Positions 54,672 to 63,518 of a DNA stretch of 64,000 nucleotides are shown here, piece after piece. The notes beneath the pieces were generated by a model. The model saw only the letters and a list, made by a program, of their open reading frames with translations. It searched no databases and was not told the origin of the DNA. Each line of letters begins with the position of its first letter. Position 1 is the first letter of the stretch. This stretch comes from JBBEAM01 sp942491105 (GTDB taxonomy: Bacteria; Pseudomonadota; Alphaproteobacteria; Kiloniellales; DSM-21159): contig CALNZX010000008.1 in the NCBI GenBank assembly GCA_942491105.1, positions 124,001-188,000 of the forward strand. Direction: 5' to 3'. Both the position numbers and the translations under genes were made by a program.

Positions 54672-55682
54672 ATGGCAGTTCGGGTGGGAATTAATGGCTT
54701 CGGCCGTATCGGCCGCTTGGTTTTGCGCGCCGCGCTGGAGTCCGGCCGCAAGGATATCGAGTTCGTCGCCATCAACGATCTGGGCTCCGCGGAAGCGAAT
54801 GCCCTCTTGCTGCAGTACGACTCGGTACACGGCACCTATCCCGGCGCGGTCAAGGCGACCAAGTCCGGTATCCAGGTGGCCGGCGGCAAGGCGATCAAGG
54901 TGCTGTCGGAACGCGACCCGGCGAAGCTGCCCTGGGACAAGCTCGGCGTCGATATCGTGCTGGAGTGCACCGGCATCTTCGCCTCCAAGGAGAAGGCCTC
55001 GGCGCATCTCGAAGGCGGTGCCAAGAAGGTGCTGGTCTCAGCCCCCTGCAGCGGCGCCGATCTGACCGTGGTCTACGGCATCAACGACAACAAGCTGAAG
55101 AAGAGCCACACGGTCGTCTCCAACGCGTCCTGCACCACCAACTGCCTGGTTCCCGTCGCCCATGTGCTGAACCAGGCCGTGGGCATCAAGCATGGCTTCA
55201 TGACCACGGTGCATTCCTTCACCGGCGATCAGCGCACCGTCGACACCCTGCACAGCGATCCGCGCCGCGCCCGCGCCGCCTCGGTCTCGATGATCCCGAC
55301 CTCGACCGGCGCCGCCCGCGCCGTCGGGCTGGTGCTGCCGGAACTCGCCGGCAAGCTCGACGGCACCTCGATTCGCGTGCCGACGCCCAACGTCAGCCTT
55401 GTCGACCTGACCTTCACGGCCAAGAAGAAGACCTCGGTCGAGGCGATCAACGCCGCCATCGAGAAGGCCGCCAAGGGCAAGCTCAAGGGTATCCTCGAGG
55501 TCAACGACAAGCCGCTGGTCTCGATCGACTTCAACCATAACCCGGCGAGCTCGACCTTCGATCTCGACGGCACCCAGGTGATCGACGGCACCTTCGTGCG
55601 GATCATGACCTGGTACGACAACGAGTGGGGCTTCTCCAACCGGATGAGCGACACCGCCGTCGCCATGGGCAAGCTGCTCTAA
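54672..55682 (+). CDS. gap: Glyceraldehyde-3-phosphate dehydrogenase
   Basis: This 336-residue enzyme interconverts glyceraldehyde-3-phosphate and 1,3-bisphosphoglycerate. The NAD fold starts MAVRVGINGFGRIGRLVLRA and the catalytic cysteine lies in VSNASCTTNCLVPVAHVLNQ. Other typical segments are TVHSFTGDQRTVDTLHSDPR and WYDNEWGFSNRMSD. The ATG at 54672 is preferred; the longer frame from 54231 runs in the tkt gene. It ends just ahead of a strong terminator, so the downstream genes need their own promoter or readthrough. Confidence 0.96.
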   Translation: MAVRVGINGFGRIGRLVLRAALESGRKDIEFVAINDLGSAEANALLLQYDSVHGTYPGAVKATKSGIQVAGGKAIKVLSERDPAKLPWDKLGVDIVLECTGIFASKEKASAHLEGGAKKVLVSAPCSGADLTVVYGINDNKLKKSHTVVSNASCTTNCLVPVAHVLNQAVGIKHGFMTTVHSFTGDQRTVDTLHSDPRRARAASVSMIPTSTGAARAVGLVLPELAGKLDGTSIRVPTPNVSLVDLTFTAKKKTSVEAINAAIEKAAKGKLKGILEVNDKPLVSIDFNHNPASSTFDLDGTQVIDGTFVRIMTWYDNEWGFSNRMSDTAVAMGKLL

Positions 55683-55708
55683 ACCTTCCGGACAGGCCGG
55701 AAACGCGA

Positions 55709-55740
55709 CGGGCGGAGGGCAACCTCCGCCCGTTTTCTTT
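55709..55740 (+). terminator. Rho-independent terminator after gap
   Basis: A perfect 10-bp stem CGGGCGGAGG / CCTCCGCCCG with a GCAA tetraloop is followed by TTTTCTTT. It closes the tkt-gap transcript and separates it from the small unknown gene and fba. Confidence 0.9.
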
Positions 55741-55803
55741 ATGGTCAGGCGGCTAAGCGACTCCGCGCTTCTGGCTGAGCCGCGCCGCCACTACACTACG
55801 GCC

Positions 55804-56199
55804 ATGTTCGACAAGGCCGTCATCGTGCACTCCCTCGCCCATGCCAAGGCGGCACTCGCTCCTGGCGCGCCGGTGCTGCTGCTGTCGGCGCCGGGCGCCG
55901 CCGCTGCCGCTGGACCCGGCTGGTGGCGCGAGGTGATCGCCCTGGCCCGCAAGGTCTATCCGGCAACCGAGATGCGCAGCCTGCTCGACTGCGGCGAATC
56001 TCCAGGCGATGCCATGGCGGCGCTGGCCGCCGGGGTGACCGCATTGTCGTTCCACGGCAGCGCGGCCGAGCTCCGCAAGCTTACCCAGATGGGCGCGGAG
56101 ATCCTGCCGCGCCCCGGCGAAGCGCTGGATTTGGCGGAAAACCCGCAGCCGGAGCGCGCTTGCCGCCTCTGGCTCGGGGAATCGCAGCCTGGCGATTGA
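55804..56199 (+). CDS. Conserved hypothetical protein at the usual pgk position
   Basis: This 131-residue soluble protein starts MFDKAVIVHSLAHAKAALAP, with a Gly/Ala-rich loop (VLLLSAPGAAAAAGPGWWRE) and ARKVYPATEMRSLLDCGESP, LSFHGSAAELRKLTQMGAEI. Alternating strands and helices suggest a small Rossmann-like or flavodoxin-like fold, but I cannot place it. It lies between gap and class I fba, where many alphaproteobacteria have pgk. ATG 55804 is chosen; the frame from 55741 extends into the terminator. It is followed by fba after 61 nt. Confidence 0.6.
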   Translation: MFDKAVIVHSLAHAKAALAPGAPVLLLSAPGAAAAAGPGWWREVIALARKVYPATEMRSLLDCGESPGDAMAALAAGVTALSFHGSAAELRKLTQMGAEILPRPGEALDLAENPQPERACRLWLGESQPGD

Positions 56200-56260
56200 A
56201 AAAGCCCCGGCGCTCGGCTATTCAACAGCGCCATTGAAATTTGGGAAAGGACGCCGAGCG

Positions 56261-57181
56261 ATGAAAGTCAGCCAGCGCGTAAAAAAGATCCTCGCCAACT
56301 ACGAGAGCGATTGTCCGGGGACCAAGGCAAACCTTGCCCGAATCCTGATGCACGGCAAGCTGGGCGGCAGCGGCAATCTGGTCATCCTGCCGGTCGACCA
56401 GGGTTTCGAGCACGGCCCCGACCGCAGCTTCGCGCCGAATCCGCCGGCCTATGACCCGCACTACCACTATCAGCTCGCCATCGACGCCGGGCTGAACGCC
56501 TATGCGGCGCCGCTTGGCATGCTGGAGGCCGGCGCCGATAGCTTCGCCGGCGCCATCCCGACCATCCTCAAGCTGAACAGCTCGAACAGCCACGCCACGG
56601 CCAAGGACCAGGCGGTTTACGGCTCGGTCAACGACGCCCTGCGGCTGGGCTGCGCCGCCATCGGCTTCACGATCTATCCCGGCGCCGACGATCAGTTCGA
56701 GATGATGGAGGAATTCCGCGAGCTGGCCGAGGAAGCCAAGGCCGTCGGGCTGGCCGTGGTGCTGTGGTCCTATCCGCGCGGCGGCGATCTCTCCAAGGAG
56801 GGCGAGACGGCCATCGACGTGACCGCCTACGCGGCGCATCTCGCCGCCCTGCTCGGCGCACATGTCATCAAGGTCAAGCCGCCGACCGGCCATATCGAGC
56901 AGAAGGAAGCCAAGCAGGCTCTGGACAAGTCCGGGGCCGATCTTTCCAGCCTCGACAAGCGGATCGCCCATATTCTGCAGGCCGCGTTCAACGGCCGCCG
57001 CATCGTCGTTTTCTCCGGCGGCGGCGCCAAGGGCACCGATGCCGTGTACGACGAGATCCGGCAGATCGCCAAGGGCGGCGCCAACGGCTCGATCATCGGC
57101 CGCAACACCTTCCAGCGGCCGCGCGACGAGGCGCTGGAGATGCTTGGCAAGATCATCCAGATCTATCAGGGCAAGTTTTAG
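56261..57181 (+). CDS. fbaB: Class I fructose-bisphosphate aldolase (DhnA-type)
   Basis: This 306-residue enzyme cleaves fructose-1,6-bisphosphate by a Schiff base, unlike the zinc class II aldolases. The N-terminal KVSQRVKKILANYESDCPGT, the segment VILPVDQGFEHGPDRSFAPN, and AHVIKVKPPTGHIEQKEAKQ containing the probable Schiff-base Lys are typical of the archaeal/bacterial DhnA family. The C-terminal phosphate site is VFSGGGAKGTDAVYDEIRQI. ATG 56261 is preferred to the 56234 in-frame start, with GGGAAAGG upstream. It is followed after 14 nt by the ThiE-like gene, with which it is probably co-transcribed. Confidence 0.93.
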   Translation: MKVSQRVKKILANYESDCPGTKANLARILMHGKLGGSGNLVILPVDQGFEHGPDRSFAPNPPAYDPHYHYQLAIDAGLNAYAAPLGMLEAGADSFAGAIPTILKLNSSNSHATAKDQAVYGSVNDALRLGCAAIGFTIYPGADDQFEMMEEFRELAEEAKAVGLAVVLWSYPRGGDLSKEGETAIDVTAYAAHLAALLGAHVIKVKPPTGHIEQKEAKQALDKSGADLSSLDKRIAHILQAAFNGRRIVVFSGGGAKGTDAVYDEIRQIAKGGANGSIIGRNTFQRPRDEALEMLGKIIQIYQGKF

Positions 57182-57195
57182 GTTCGGCGGCGGCG

Positions 57196-57831
57196 GTGCG
57201 CGCCCGTCTTTATCTGGCCACCCCGCCGGCCTTGATCGGCGGGGGCCAGGATGCCCGCTGGGACAGGAAGCGCTTTCTCGCTCTCTATGAAGAAGCCCTG
57301 GCGGCCGGCGATATCGCGGCGGTGATGCTGCGCGACTCTGCCCAGGCCAGCGACGACGACCTGCGCCAGGCGCTCGACGATCTGCGCCCGGCCGCGCATG
57401 CCTCCGATGCCGCGCTGATCCTCGAGAACCGGCTGGAACTCGCGCTGCAGAGCGGCTGCGACGGCGTGCATGTCGATGCCGGCCAGGAAAGCGTGAAGAA
57501 GCTGCGCCAGGCGATCGGCGAGGATGTCATCGTCGGCGCCTCCTGCGGCGCGTCGCGCGATCTGGCGATGACCGCGGCGGAGGGTGGCGCCGACTACGTG
57601 GCCTTCGGCGGCGTCGACGACGCAGCCGACCCGGAACTGATCGCCTGGTGGGCCGAGATCATGGAGGTGCCTTGCGTGGCCTTCTCCAGCCCGGCGCTAA
57701 GCGAGGCCGAGCCGCTGCTGAGCGCCGGCGCCGACTTCCTCTGCCTCGGCGGCCAACTCTGGGAATACCCCTCGGGGCCAGCGGCGGCGCTGGGCGAAGT
57801 CCAGAAAACGATCGAGCGTTACGCCGGTTAA
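57196..57831 (+). CDS. ThiE/thiamine phosphate synthase-like TIM barrel (divergent)
   Basis: This protein of about 211 residues resembles thiamine-phosphate synthase: RARLYLATPPALIGGGQDAR at the N-terminus, GDIAAVMLRDSAQASDDDLR, LALQSGCDGVHVDAGQESVK and VIVGASCGASRDLAMTAAEG followed by GADYVAFGG. However, the phosphate/pyrophosphate-binding pattern of standard ThiE (P-x-x-T-K) is not seen after YVAFGGVDD, and the HVGQ-like motif is HVDAGQ. It may be a paralogue with altered function. The start is GTG 57196, 14 nt after fba; the long frame from 56764 lies in fba. Its link with thiamine fits the thiD gene in this window, but the two are 23 kb apart. Confidence 0.65.
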   Translation: MRARLYLATPPALIGGGQDARWDRKRFLALYEEALAAGDIAAVMLRDSAQASDDDLRQALDDLRPAAHASDAALILENRLELALQSGCDGVHVDAGQESVKKLRQAIGEDVIVGASCGASRDLAMTAAEGGADYVAFGGVDDAADPELIAWWAEIMEVPCVAFSSPALSEAEPLLSAGADFLCLGGQLWEYPSGPAAALGEVQKTIERYAG

Positions 57832-57918
57832 CGGCGCGACGGCGTTGCCCAGGCCAGTATCCTCTGCTAGCTTCCGCGCGCCTTCGGCCCCCGAACAATC
57901 GAACACAGGTTTACGGCG

Positions 57919-58485
57919 ATGAAAATCAACGGCAACGCCATTCGCCCTGGCAACGTAATCGAACACAAGAACCGTCTGTGGCGGGCGATCAAGATTCAGC
58001 ATACCCAGCCCGGCAAGGGCGGCGCCTATCTGCAGGTGGAGCTGCGCGACATCCGCGACGGCACCAAGCTGAACGAGCGCTTCCGCTCCGCCGAGACCGT
58101 CGAGCGCGTGCGCCTCGACCAAAAGGAATTCCAGTTCCTCTTCGCCGACGGCGAGATGCTGACCTTCATGGACAACGAAACCTTCGATCAGGTGACGGTG
58201 CATCAGGACATGGTCGGCGAGGCCCTGCCCTTCCTCGAGGAAGGCATGGCGGTCAGCATCGAGTCCTACGAGGACGATCCGATCCAGGTCACGCTTCCCG
58301 AGCATGTCGTGCGCGTCATCTCCGAGGCCGATGCCGTGGTCAAGGGGCAGACCGCCTCCTCCTCCTACAAGCCAGCGATCCTCGATAACGGCGTCAAGGT
58401 CCTGGTTCCCCCGCATATCGAGGCGGGAACCCGTATCGTGGTCAATACCGCCGATTTCAGCTACGTCGAACGCGCGAAGGATTAA
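57919..58485 (+). CDS. efp: Elongation factor P
   Basis: This 188-residue protein helps ribosomes synthesise polyproline stretches. The KOW-like N-terminal domain has NRLWRAIKIQHTQPGKGGAY, with Lys33 at the position modified by EpmA or another enzyme. The two OB domains follow (LFADGEMLTFMDNETFDQVT; KAILDNG-type C-terminal part with VLVPPHIEAGTRIVVNTADF). It lies between the ThiE-like gene and the inositol monophosphatase gene, 9 nt ahead of the latter. TolA in this window has very long Pro-rich runs that might need EF-P. Confidence 0.96.
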   Translation: MKINGNAIRPGNVIEHKNRLWRAIKIQHTQPGKGGAYLQVELRDIRDGTKLNERFRSAETVERVRLDQKEFQFLFADGEMLTFMDNETFDQVTVHQDMVGEALPFLEEGMAVSIESYEDDPIQVTLPEHVVRVISEADAVVKGQTASSSYKPAILDNGVKVLVPPHIEAGTRIVVNTADFSYVERAKD

Positions 58486-58494
58486 TCGAAAACC

Positions 58495-59295
58495 GTGGCT
58501 CTTCCCCGCAGTCCGCTCATCAATGTCATGATCCGCGCCGCCGACAAGGCGGCACGCAGCCTCAAACGCGACTTCGGCGAGGTCGAAAACCTGCAGGTTT
58601 CGCGCAAGGGGCCGGCGGATTTCGTCAGCAACGCCGACATCAAGGCCGAAGGCGTCCTGCGCGACGAGCTGCGCAAGGCCCGTCCGGACTACGGCTTTCT
58701 GATGGAGGAGTCCGGCGAGACCAAGGGCAACTCGGCGGAGGGCCGGCGCTGGATCGTCGATCCGCTGGATGGCACCACCAACTTCCTGCACGGCCTGCCG
58801 CATTTCGCGATCTCGATCGGCCTGGAGGAGAGAGGCCGGATCATCGCCGGAGTGATCTACGACCCGCTCAAGGACGAGATGTTCTACGCGGAGAATGGCC
58901 AGGGCGCCTTTCTCAACGACAAGCGTCTGCGCGTTTCGGCGCGCCGCGATCTGGCGCAATGCCTGATCGCCACCGGCATCCCCTTCCTCGGGCGCGAGGG
59001 ACACGAGGAGTTCCTCCAGGAAGCCGAGCGCGTGATGGCGCGCACCGCAGGACTGCGGCGCTGGGGCGTCGCCTCTCTGGACCTCGCCTACGTTGCCGCC
59101 GGACGGGTCGACGGCTACTGGGAGCGCGGGCTCAGCCCCTGGGATATCGCCGCAGGCATCATCATCGTGCGCGAGGCGGGCGGCCTGGTGTCGGAAATCG
59201 ACAAGCGCGATATCCGGCCGGACAGCGCCTCTATTCTTGCCAGCAATTCCGAGATCAACGACCGCCTGGCCGCCGTTCTGGCCGGACGCGCATAA
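58495..59295 (+). CDS. suhB: Inositol monophosphatase family protein (SuhB-like)
   Basis: This 266-residue enzyme has the FIG superfamily metal motifs: GFLMEESGE (first metal site), WIVDPLDGTTNFLHGLPHFA (D-P-x-D-G-T) and LSPWDIAAGIIIVREAGG (W-D). It dephosphorylates inositol or other sugar phosphates; in E. coli SuhB also acts in rRNA antitermination. The start is GTG 58495, 9 nt after efp. Downstream there is 161 nt before the OmpA-like gene, with a weak promoter candidate. No suhB-motif RNA was recognised. Confidence 0.92.
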   Translation: MALPRSPLINVMIRAADKAARSLKRDFGEVENLQVSRKGPADFVSNADIKAEGVLRDELRKARPDYGFLMEESGETKGNSAEGRRWIVDPLDGTTNFLHGLPHFAISIGLEERGRIIAGVIYDPLKDEMFYAENGQGAFLNDKRLRVSARRDLAQCLIATGIPFLGREGHEEFLQEAERVMARTAGLRRWGVASLDLAYVAAGRVDGYWERGLSPWDIAAGIIIVREAGGLVSEIDKRDIRPDSASILASNSEINDRLAAVLAGRA

Positions 59296-59350
59296 TTTCT
59301 CGGCCTTCTCAACCGCTTCTGAAAACCCCTTCAAACTGAAGGGAAAACGG

Positions 59351-59379
59351 TTGTTTGTCTTGGCCGCGCACCGTAATCT
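59351..59379 (+). promoter_or_regulatory. Candidate promoter of the OmpA/MotA/MotB-like module
   Basis: TTGTTT (59351-59356) and TAATCT (59374-59379) are separated by 17 bp. They lie about 80 nt ahead of the TTG start of the OmpA-like gene. Boxes are imperfect, so this is a guess from spacing alone. Confidence 0.35.
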
Positions 59380-59456
59380 AACGGCGACTCTTTAGCGCTC
59401 CGCTCCGGATAAAGCCGCGAGCAGGAGCCGATTGGAACGGCTGGGGACCAAATCAT

Positions 59457-60848
59457 TTGACGGACGAACGCCATACATCCGTTCGACGCCGGAGCTGTAT
59501 CGGGTTCCGCCTTGCGACGACAGTTTCATCCTTCGCCCTGCTGCTCGGCGTCGCCGCCGGAGAAGCTTCGGCGCAGACCGTGATCGTTGGCGGCAGCGAT
59601 AACTCGGTGCTCGTCAACACCGGGGTTCTCGATCAATTGGGCCCAGGCGGCGGATCGCCGGCCTATGCCGGGCAGCCCGCAGGCGCCTACTACGGCGAGC
59701 CGGGCTATGGGAATTTCCCGCCGCAGCAAATGCCGCGCAGCTTCTCCAACGTCGGAAACCTGACGCCGCCGCAGCGCGCGCCGGCACAGCCAAGCTACGC
59801 CGCGACGCCTCAGGCCGCGCCGCAACCGGCGCAAACCAACCCCAGCGCCTCGGCGGGCCTGACCCCGAGCCAGCGCCTGCAACAGCCGCAGCCGAGCACC
59901 CAGCCGGCGCCGAGCAGTACCGCCAGAGCCACGACCCCGGCACCAGCACCGGCTCCCGCGCCGCAAGCGCCCGCCGGAACCGAGGATATGTCCTCGGATC
60001 CCTCGGCGACGGCGACAGCGGCGGCACCCCAGCAGACGACGCCCTCAACGGCGGCGCCCACCTCTGGCACGGCGGCCTCCGCCGCGGGGACGACCGCGAT
60101 GGCGGCCAGCGAGCAGCCCGCCGCCCCAGCCTCCGCCGTCCCAGCCTCAGCCACACCAGCGCCCGCCACACCGGTCTCTGACACACCGGCGCCCGAGGCG
60201 CCGCAGGCGGACAGCATGGCCAAGCCGAGCACGGCCGAGCCGGAAAACATGACCGAAAGCGGCACGGCCACGGCGGCGGCGGAGAGCAGCGCCGACACGG
60301 CGGCGGCCAGCTCACCGCAGCTTCCGCCGGCGCCCGAGCCCCCGGCCGCGCCGGCCTCCGCAACGCCCGCGCAGGAGCCGCCGCAAGCGGCTCCGGAACC
60401 CGCTCCCGAAACCGCGCCCGAAACCGCGACGGCGGAGGCCGCTCCGGAAACCGACGCCCCTGCCGCGGAAACGGACAGCGACGAGTCCGAGGAGGCACAG
60501 ACGGCGGCCCTGACCACGGGACAAGGCCCCATGCAGGGCGGCGTCCTCAGCGTGGTCTTCGACACCGTGGAATCGGAGCTTCCCGACGATGCAAAGCCCG
60601 CGCTCAAGGAGCTCGCGCAGAAGCTGCTGCAGGAGGAAGACACCCGCGTGCAGCTGCTCGCCTATGCCTCCGGCGACAGTAGCGAATCCAGCCGCGCCCG
60701 GCGTCTGTCGCTATCGCGCGCCTTGGCGGTACGCGGCTATCTGATCGATCAGGGTATCCGCTCGACCCGCATGGATGTGCGCGCGCTCGGCAATAACGTT
60801 CCCGATGGGCCGGCCGACAGAGTCGATATCCAAGCGGCGGCCCGCTAG
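59457..60848 (+). CDS. Secreted protein with Pro/Ala-rich linker and OmpA-like C-terminus
   Basis: This 463-residue protein has a signal peptide (RLATTVSSFALLLGVAAGEA followed by SAQ), then about 300 residues of Pro/Ala/Thr/Glu-rich, repetitive sequence, for example APAPAPAPQAP. It ends in a domain of about 110 residues resembling OmpA/MotB peptidoglycan binding: SVVFDTVESELPDDAKPALK, LSLSRALAVRGYLIDQGIRS and a final ADRVDIQAAAR. The usual GHTD motif is changed to AYASGDSSE, so peptidoglycan binding may be weakened. The start is TTG 59457 with GGGGACC upstream. It leads a three-gene set with MotA- and MotB-like genes. Confidence 0.75.
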   Translation: MTDERHTSVRRRSCIGFRLATTVSSFALLLGVAAGEASAQTVIVGGSDNSVLVNTGVLDQLGPGGGSPAYAGQPAGAYYGEPGYGNFPPQQMPRSFSNVGNLTPPQRAPAQPSYAATPQAAPQPAQTNPSASAGLTPSQRLQQPQPSTQPAPSSTARATTPAPAPAPAPQAPAGTEDMSSDPSATATAAAPQQTTPSTAAPTSGTAASAAGTTAMAASEQPAAPASAVPASATPAPATPVSDTPAPEAPQADSMAKPSTAEPENMTESGTATAAAESSADTAAASSPQLPPAPEPPAAPASATPAQEPPQAAPEPAPETAPETATAEAAPETDAPAAETDSDESEEAQTAALTTGQGPMQGGVLSVVFDTVESELPDDAKPALKELAQKLLQEEDTRVQLLAYASGDSSESSRARRLSLSRALAVRGYLIDQGIRSTRMDVRALGNNVPDGPADRVDIQAAAR

Positions 60849-61010
60849 CCCCCAAATGGCTTTTTCCGCTGCGGGTTCCCCTCCGGCGAAGCCACAGTTT
60901 CGCCGCAGACTCCCCATAGCCTGCGTCGCCGGGAACGCAGCGTTCCTCACGCGCGCGCCCCGGACCTTCGGGTGCGGTAGCGCTAGACACGAACAGCGGA
61001 CACATCAGCC

Positions 61011-62165
61011 ATGACGCGGCCCTATGTCTATCTGATCCGGATGGGAATCTTCCTCGGCTTGGTGGCCATCGCCGCCGCCTTGCTGTTCCCGCGTCTCCAG
61101 GGCGCTTTCTTCGCCAATACCGTGCTCAACGGAATGATTATCGGGGTGCTGTTCTTCGGCATCATCTACATCTTCCGCCAGGTCGTGGTGCTGCGCGCGG
61201 AGGTGAACTACCTCGACCGCCTGATGAGCGAGAGCCAGGGCGGCATCATGTACCCGGAGGAAGATGGCACGCGGCAGGCGCCGCGCCTGCTGCGCCCGAT
61301 GGCGACCATGCTGCGCGAAAAAAAGGGCCGGATGTCGCTCTCCGCGCTGTCCATGCGTACCCTGCTCGACGGCATCCATACGCGGATCGCCGAGAGCCAC
61401 GACATTTCCCGCTACCTGATCGGCCTGCTGATCTTCCTCGGCCTGCTCGGCACCTTCTGGGGCCTGCTCGAGACGGTCAACGCCGTCGGCGGCACGATCG
61501 CCAGCCTGGAAGGCGGCAACGGCGACGCGGTGATGCTGTTCGAACAGCTGCGCAACGGCCTGTCCGAGCCGCTTTCGGGCATGGGTACGGCCTTCAGCTC
61601 CTCGCTGTTCGGCCTTGCCGGCTCCCTGGTGCTGGGCTTTCTCGAGCTGCAGGCCGGGCAGGCGCACAACCGCTTCGTCAACGAGCTCGAGGAATGGCTC
61701 TCCGGCATCACCCGCCTGTCCGGTGCCGGCGCCGGGAGCAGCGACGGCGAAGCCGGCGTTCCCGCTTATATTTCAGCGCTGCTGGAACAGACCGCGGACA
61801 GTCTCGACAATCTGCAGCGCACCATCGCCAGCGGCGAAGGCGAGCGCCTGAGCATCAACCGCAACCTGACCGCGCTGCTCGAGCGCCTCAACACCTTCAC
61901 CGACCAGATGCGGACCGAACAGGAGCTGATGGCCCATCTCGCCGAAGGGCAGAGCCAGCTACAGCAGGTCGTGCGCCGCATGGCCGATGGCAGCGGCTCG
62001 GGCATGGACTCGGCGACCCGGGACCACATCCGGGGGATCCACACCACGCTCAGCCACCTCGCCGAGGATGCCGCCGGCGGCCGCCGCGACATGACCGAGC
62101 AGCTGCGCAGCGAGATTCGCATCCTGACCCGGACCATCGCCGCGCTGGCCGAAGAAACGGAGTAG
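61011..62165 (+). CDS. MotA/TolQ/ExbB-like membrane protein with extended C-terminal tail
   Basis: This 384-residue protein has two N-terminal helices (LGLVAIAAALLFPRLQGAFF; GMIIGVLFFGIIYIFRQVVV) and two later ones (YLIGLLIFLGLLGTFWGLLE; MGTAFSSSLFGLAGSLVLGF) with the MotA/ExbB family motif GLLGTFWGLLETV. A C-terminal tail of about 175 residues follows, rich in helices (LLEQTADSLDNLQRTIASGE; LLERLNTFTDQMRTEQELMA). It is probably a cation-channel stator subunit, like MotA, TolQ or ZorA, but belongs to none of these exactly. It pairs with the MotB-like gene 30 nt downstream. No flagellar gene is nearby. Confidence 0.75.
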   Translation: MTRPYVYLIRMGIFLGLVAIAAALLFPRLQGAFFANTVLNGMIIGVLFFGIIYIFRQVVVLRAEVNYLDRLMSESQGGIMYPEEDGTRQAPRLLRPMATMLREKKGRMSLSALSMRTLLDGIHTRIAESHDISRYLIGLLIFLGLLGTFWGLLETVNAVGGTIASLEGGNGDAVMLFEQLRNGLSEPLSGMGTAFSSSLFGLAGSLVLGFLELQAGQAHNRFVNELEEWLSGITRLSGAGAGSSDGEAGVPAYISALLEQTADSLDNLQRTIASGEGERLSINRNLTALLERLNTFTDQMRTEQELMAHLAEGQSQLQQVVRRMADGSGSGMDSATRDHIRGIHTTLSHLAEDAAGGRRDMTEQLRSEIRILTRTIAALAEETE

Positions 62166-62195
62166 CGCGACCGCAAGCCGCGGACGCCATGACAG

Positions 62196-63498
62196 ATGTA
62201 TTCGCTTAGCCGCACAGGTCGCTCCCGCACCACAGACATCTGGCCAGGCTTTGTCGACGGCCTGGCTTCGCTGCTGCTGGTCGTGATCTTCGTGCTGATG
62301 GTTTTCATGGTCGCGCAGTTCTTCCTCTCGGTCGCGCTGACCGGGCGCGACGAACAGCTGACCCGCCTCAACCAGCAGATCGAACAGCTGTCCAACCTGC
62401 TGTCGCTGGAGCGCTCTGCCAACGAAGGCCTGCGGAGCAATGTCAACGAGCTGTCCTCGCAGTTGCAGGCCTCGCTCAACCAGCAGGACGATCTCAGCAG
62501 CCAGCTCGCGGCCCTCTCGACGGAGCGCGACGTCCTCAAGGACTCCCTGACGGGCATCGGCCAGGAACTGGAAGATGCCTACAAGGTCATCGAAGCCGAC
62601 AAGGAAAAGATCGAGGCGCAGCTACAGGAACTCGCGATCCTCAAGAGCCTGCGCGACGACCTGCAGAAGGAACTCGAGCAAACCCAGGACTTCGTCGTCG
62701 ATCAGCAGCGCCAAGCCGAGGCCGCGCTGGAACGCGCCGCCGGCGCCGAATCTGAGATCGCCGCCGCCGAGGCCGCGCGGCTGCTCGCCCTGCGGCGCGC
62801 CGCAGAGGCCGAGGCGGAAACCGAGGAAACCCGCGCGGCGCGCGACAGCGCACGGCGGCAACTGACGGAGCAGGAAAACCTGACCGAGGCGGCCCAACGC
62901 CGGGTCGACCTGCTCAACCGGCAGATTCTCGCGCTGCGCCAGCAACTCGCCCAGATCAGCGCCGCGCTGGAGGCCTCCGAAGCCAAGAACCGCGAGCAGG
63001 AAGTGCAGATCGCCGATCTCGGCAAACGCCTCAACGTCGCCCTGGCGACCCGCGTGCAGGAACTGGCGCGCTATCGCTCCGAGTTCTTCGGGCGACTGCG
63101 CGAGGTTCTCGGCGACAATCCCAATATCCGTATCGTCGGCGACCGCTTCGTTTTCCAGTCCGAGCTGTTCTTCGCCCAGGGCGAGGCCGAGCTGGGCGCC
63201 GACGGCAAGGAACAGCTGCGCCAGCTCGCCGAGACCCTGAAAGTGATCGCGGCGGATATTCCCGATGACATCGACTGGCTGCTGCGCGTCGACGGCCATA
63301 CCGACAAGGTTCCGATCGCGACCTCGCAGTTTCCTTCGAATTGGGAGCTTTCGACCGCGCGCGCGGTTTCCGTAGTGAAATTCCTCAACGCCCAGGGAAT
63401 TCCCGCCGCGCGTCTGGCGGCCGCCGGCTTCGGCGAGTTTCAGCCGCTCGACACCGCCGAAACCCCGCAGGCCTTTCGCCGCAACCGCCGCATCGAAA

Positions 63499-63518
<20 letters not shown>
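62196..63518 (+). CDS. MotB-like protein: helix, long coiled coil, OmpA-like domain
   Basis: This 440-residue protein has one N-terminal helix (PGFVDGLASLLLVVIFVLMV) with Asp21 at the start, like the ion-binding Asp of MotB and TolR. A coiled coil of about 230 residues follows (QIEQLSNLLSLERSANEGLR onward). The C-terminal OmpA/MotB domain has FFAQGEAELGADGKEQLRQL, LLRVDGHTDKVPIATSQFPS, NWELSTARAVSVVKFLNAQG and RRNRRIEIKFDQQ, intact peptidoglycan-binding motifs. It likely anchors the MotA-like partner to the cell wall. Its end overlaps the convergent ABC gene by 20 nt. Confidence 0.8.
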
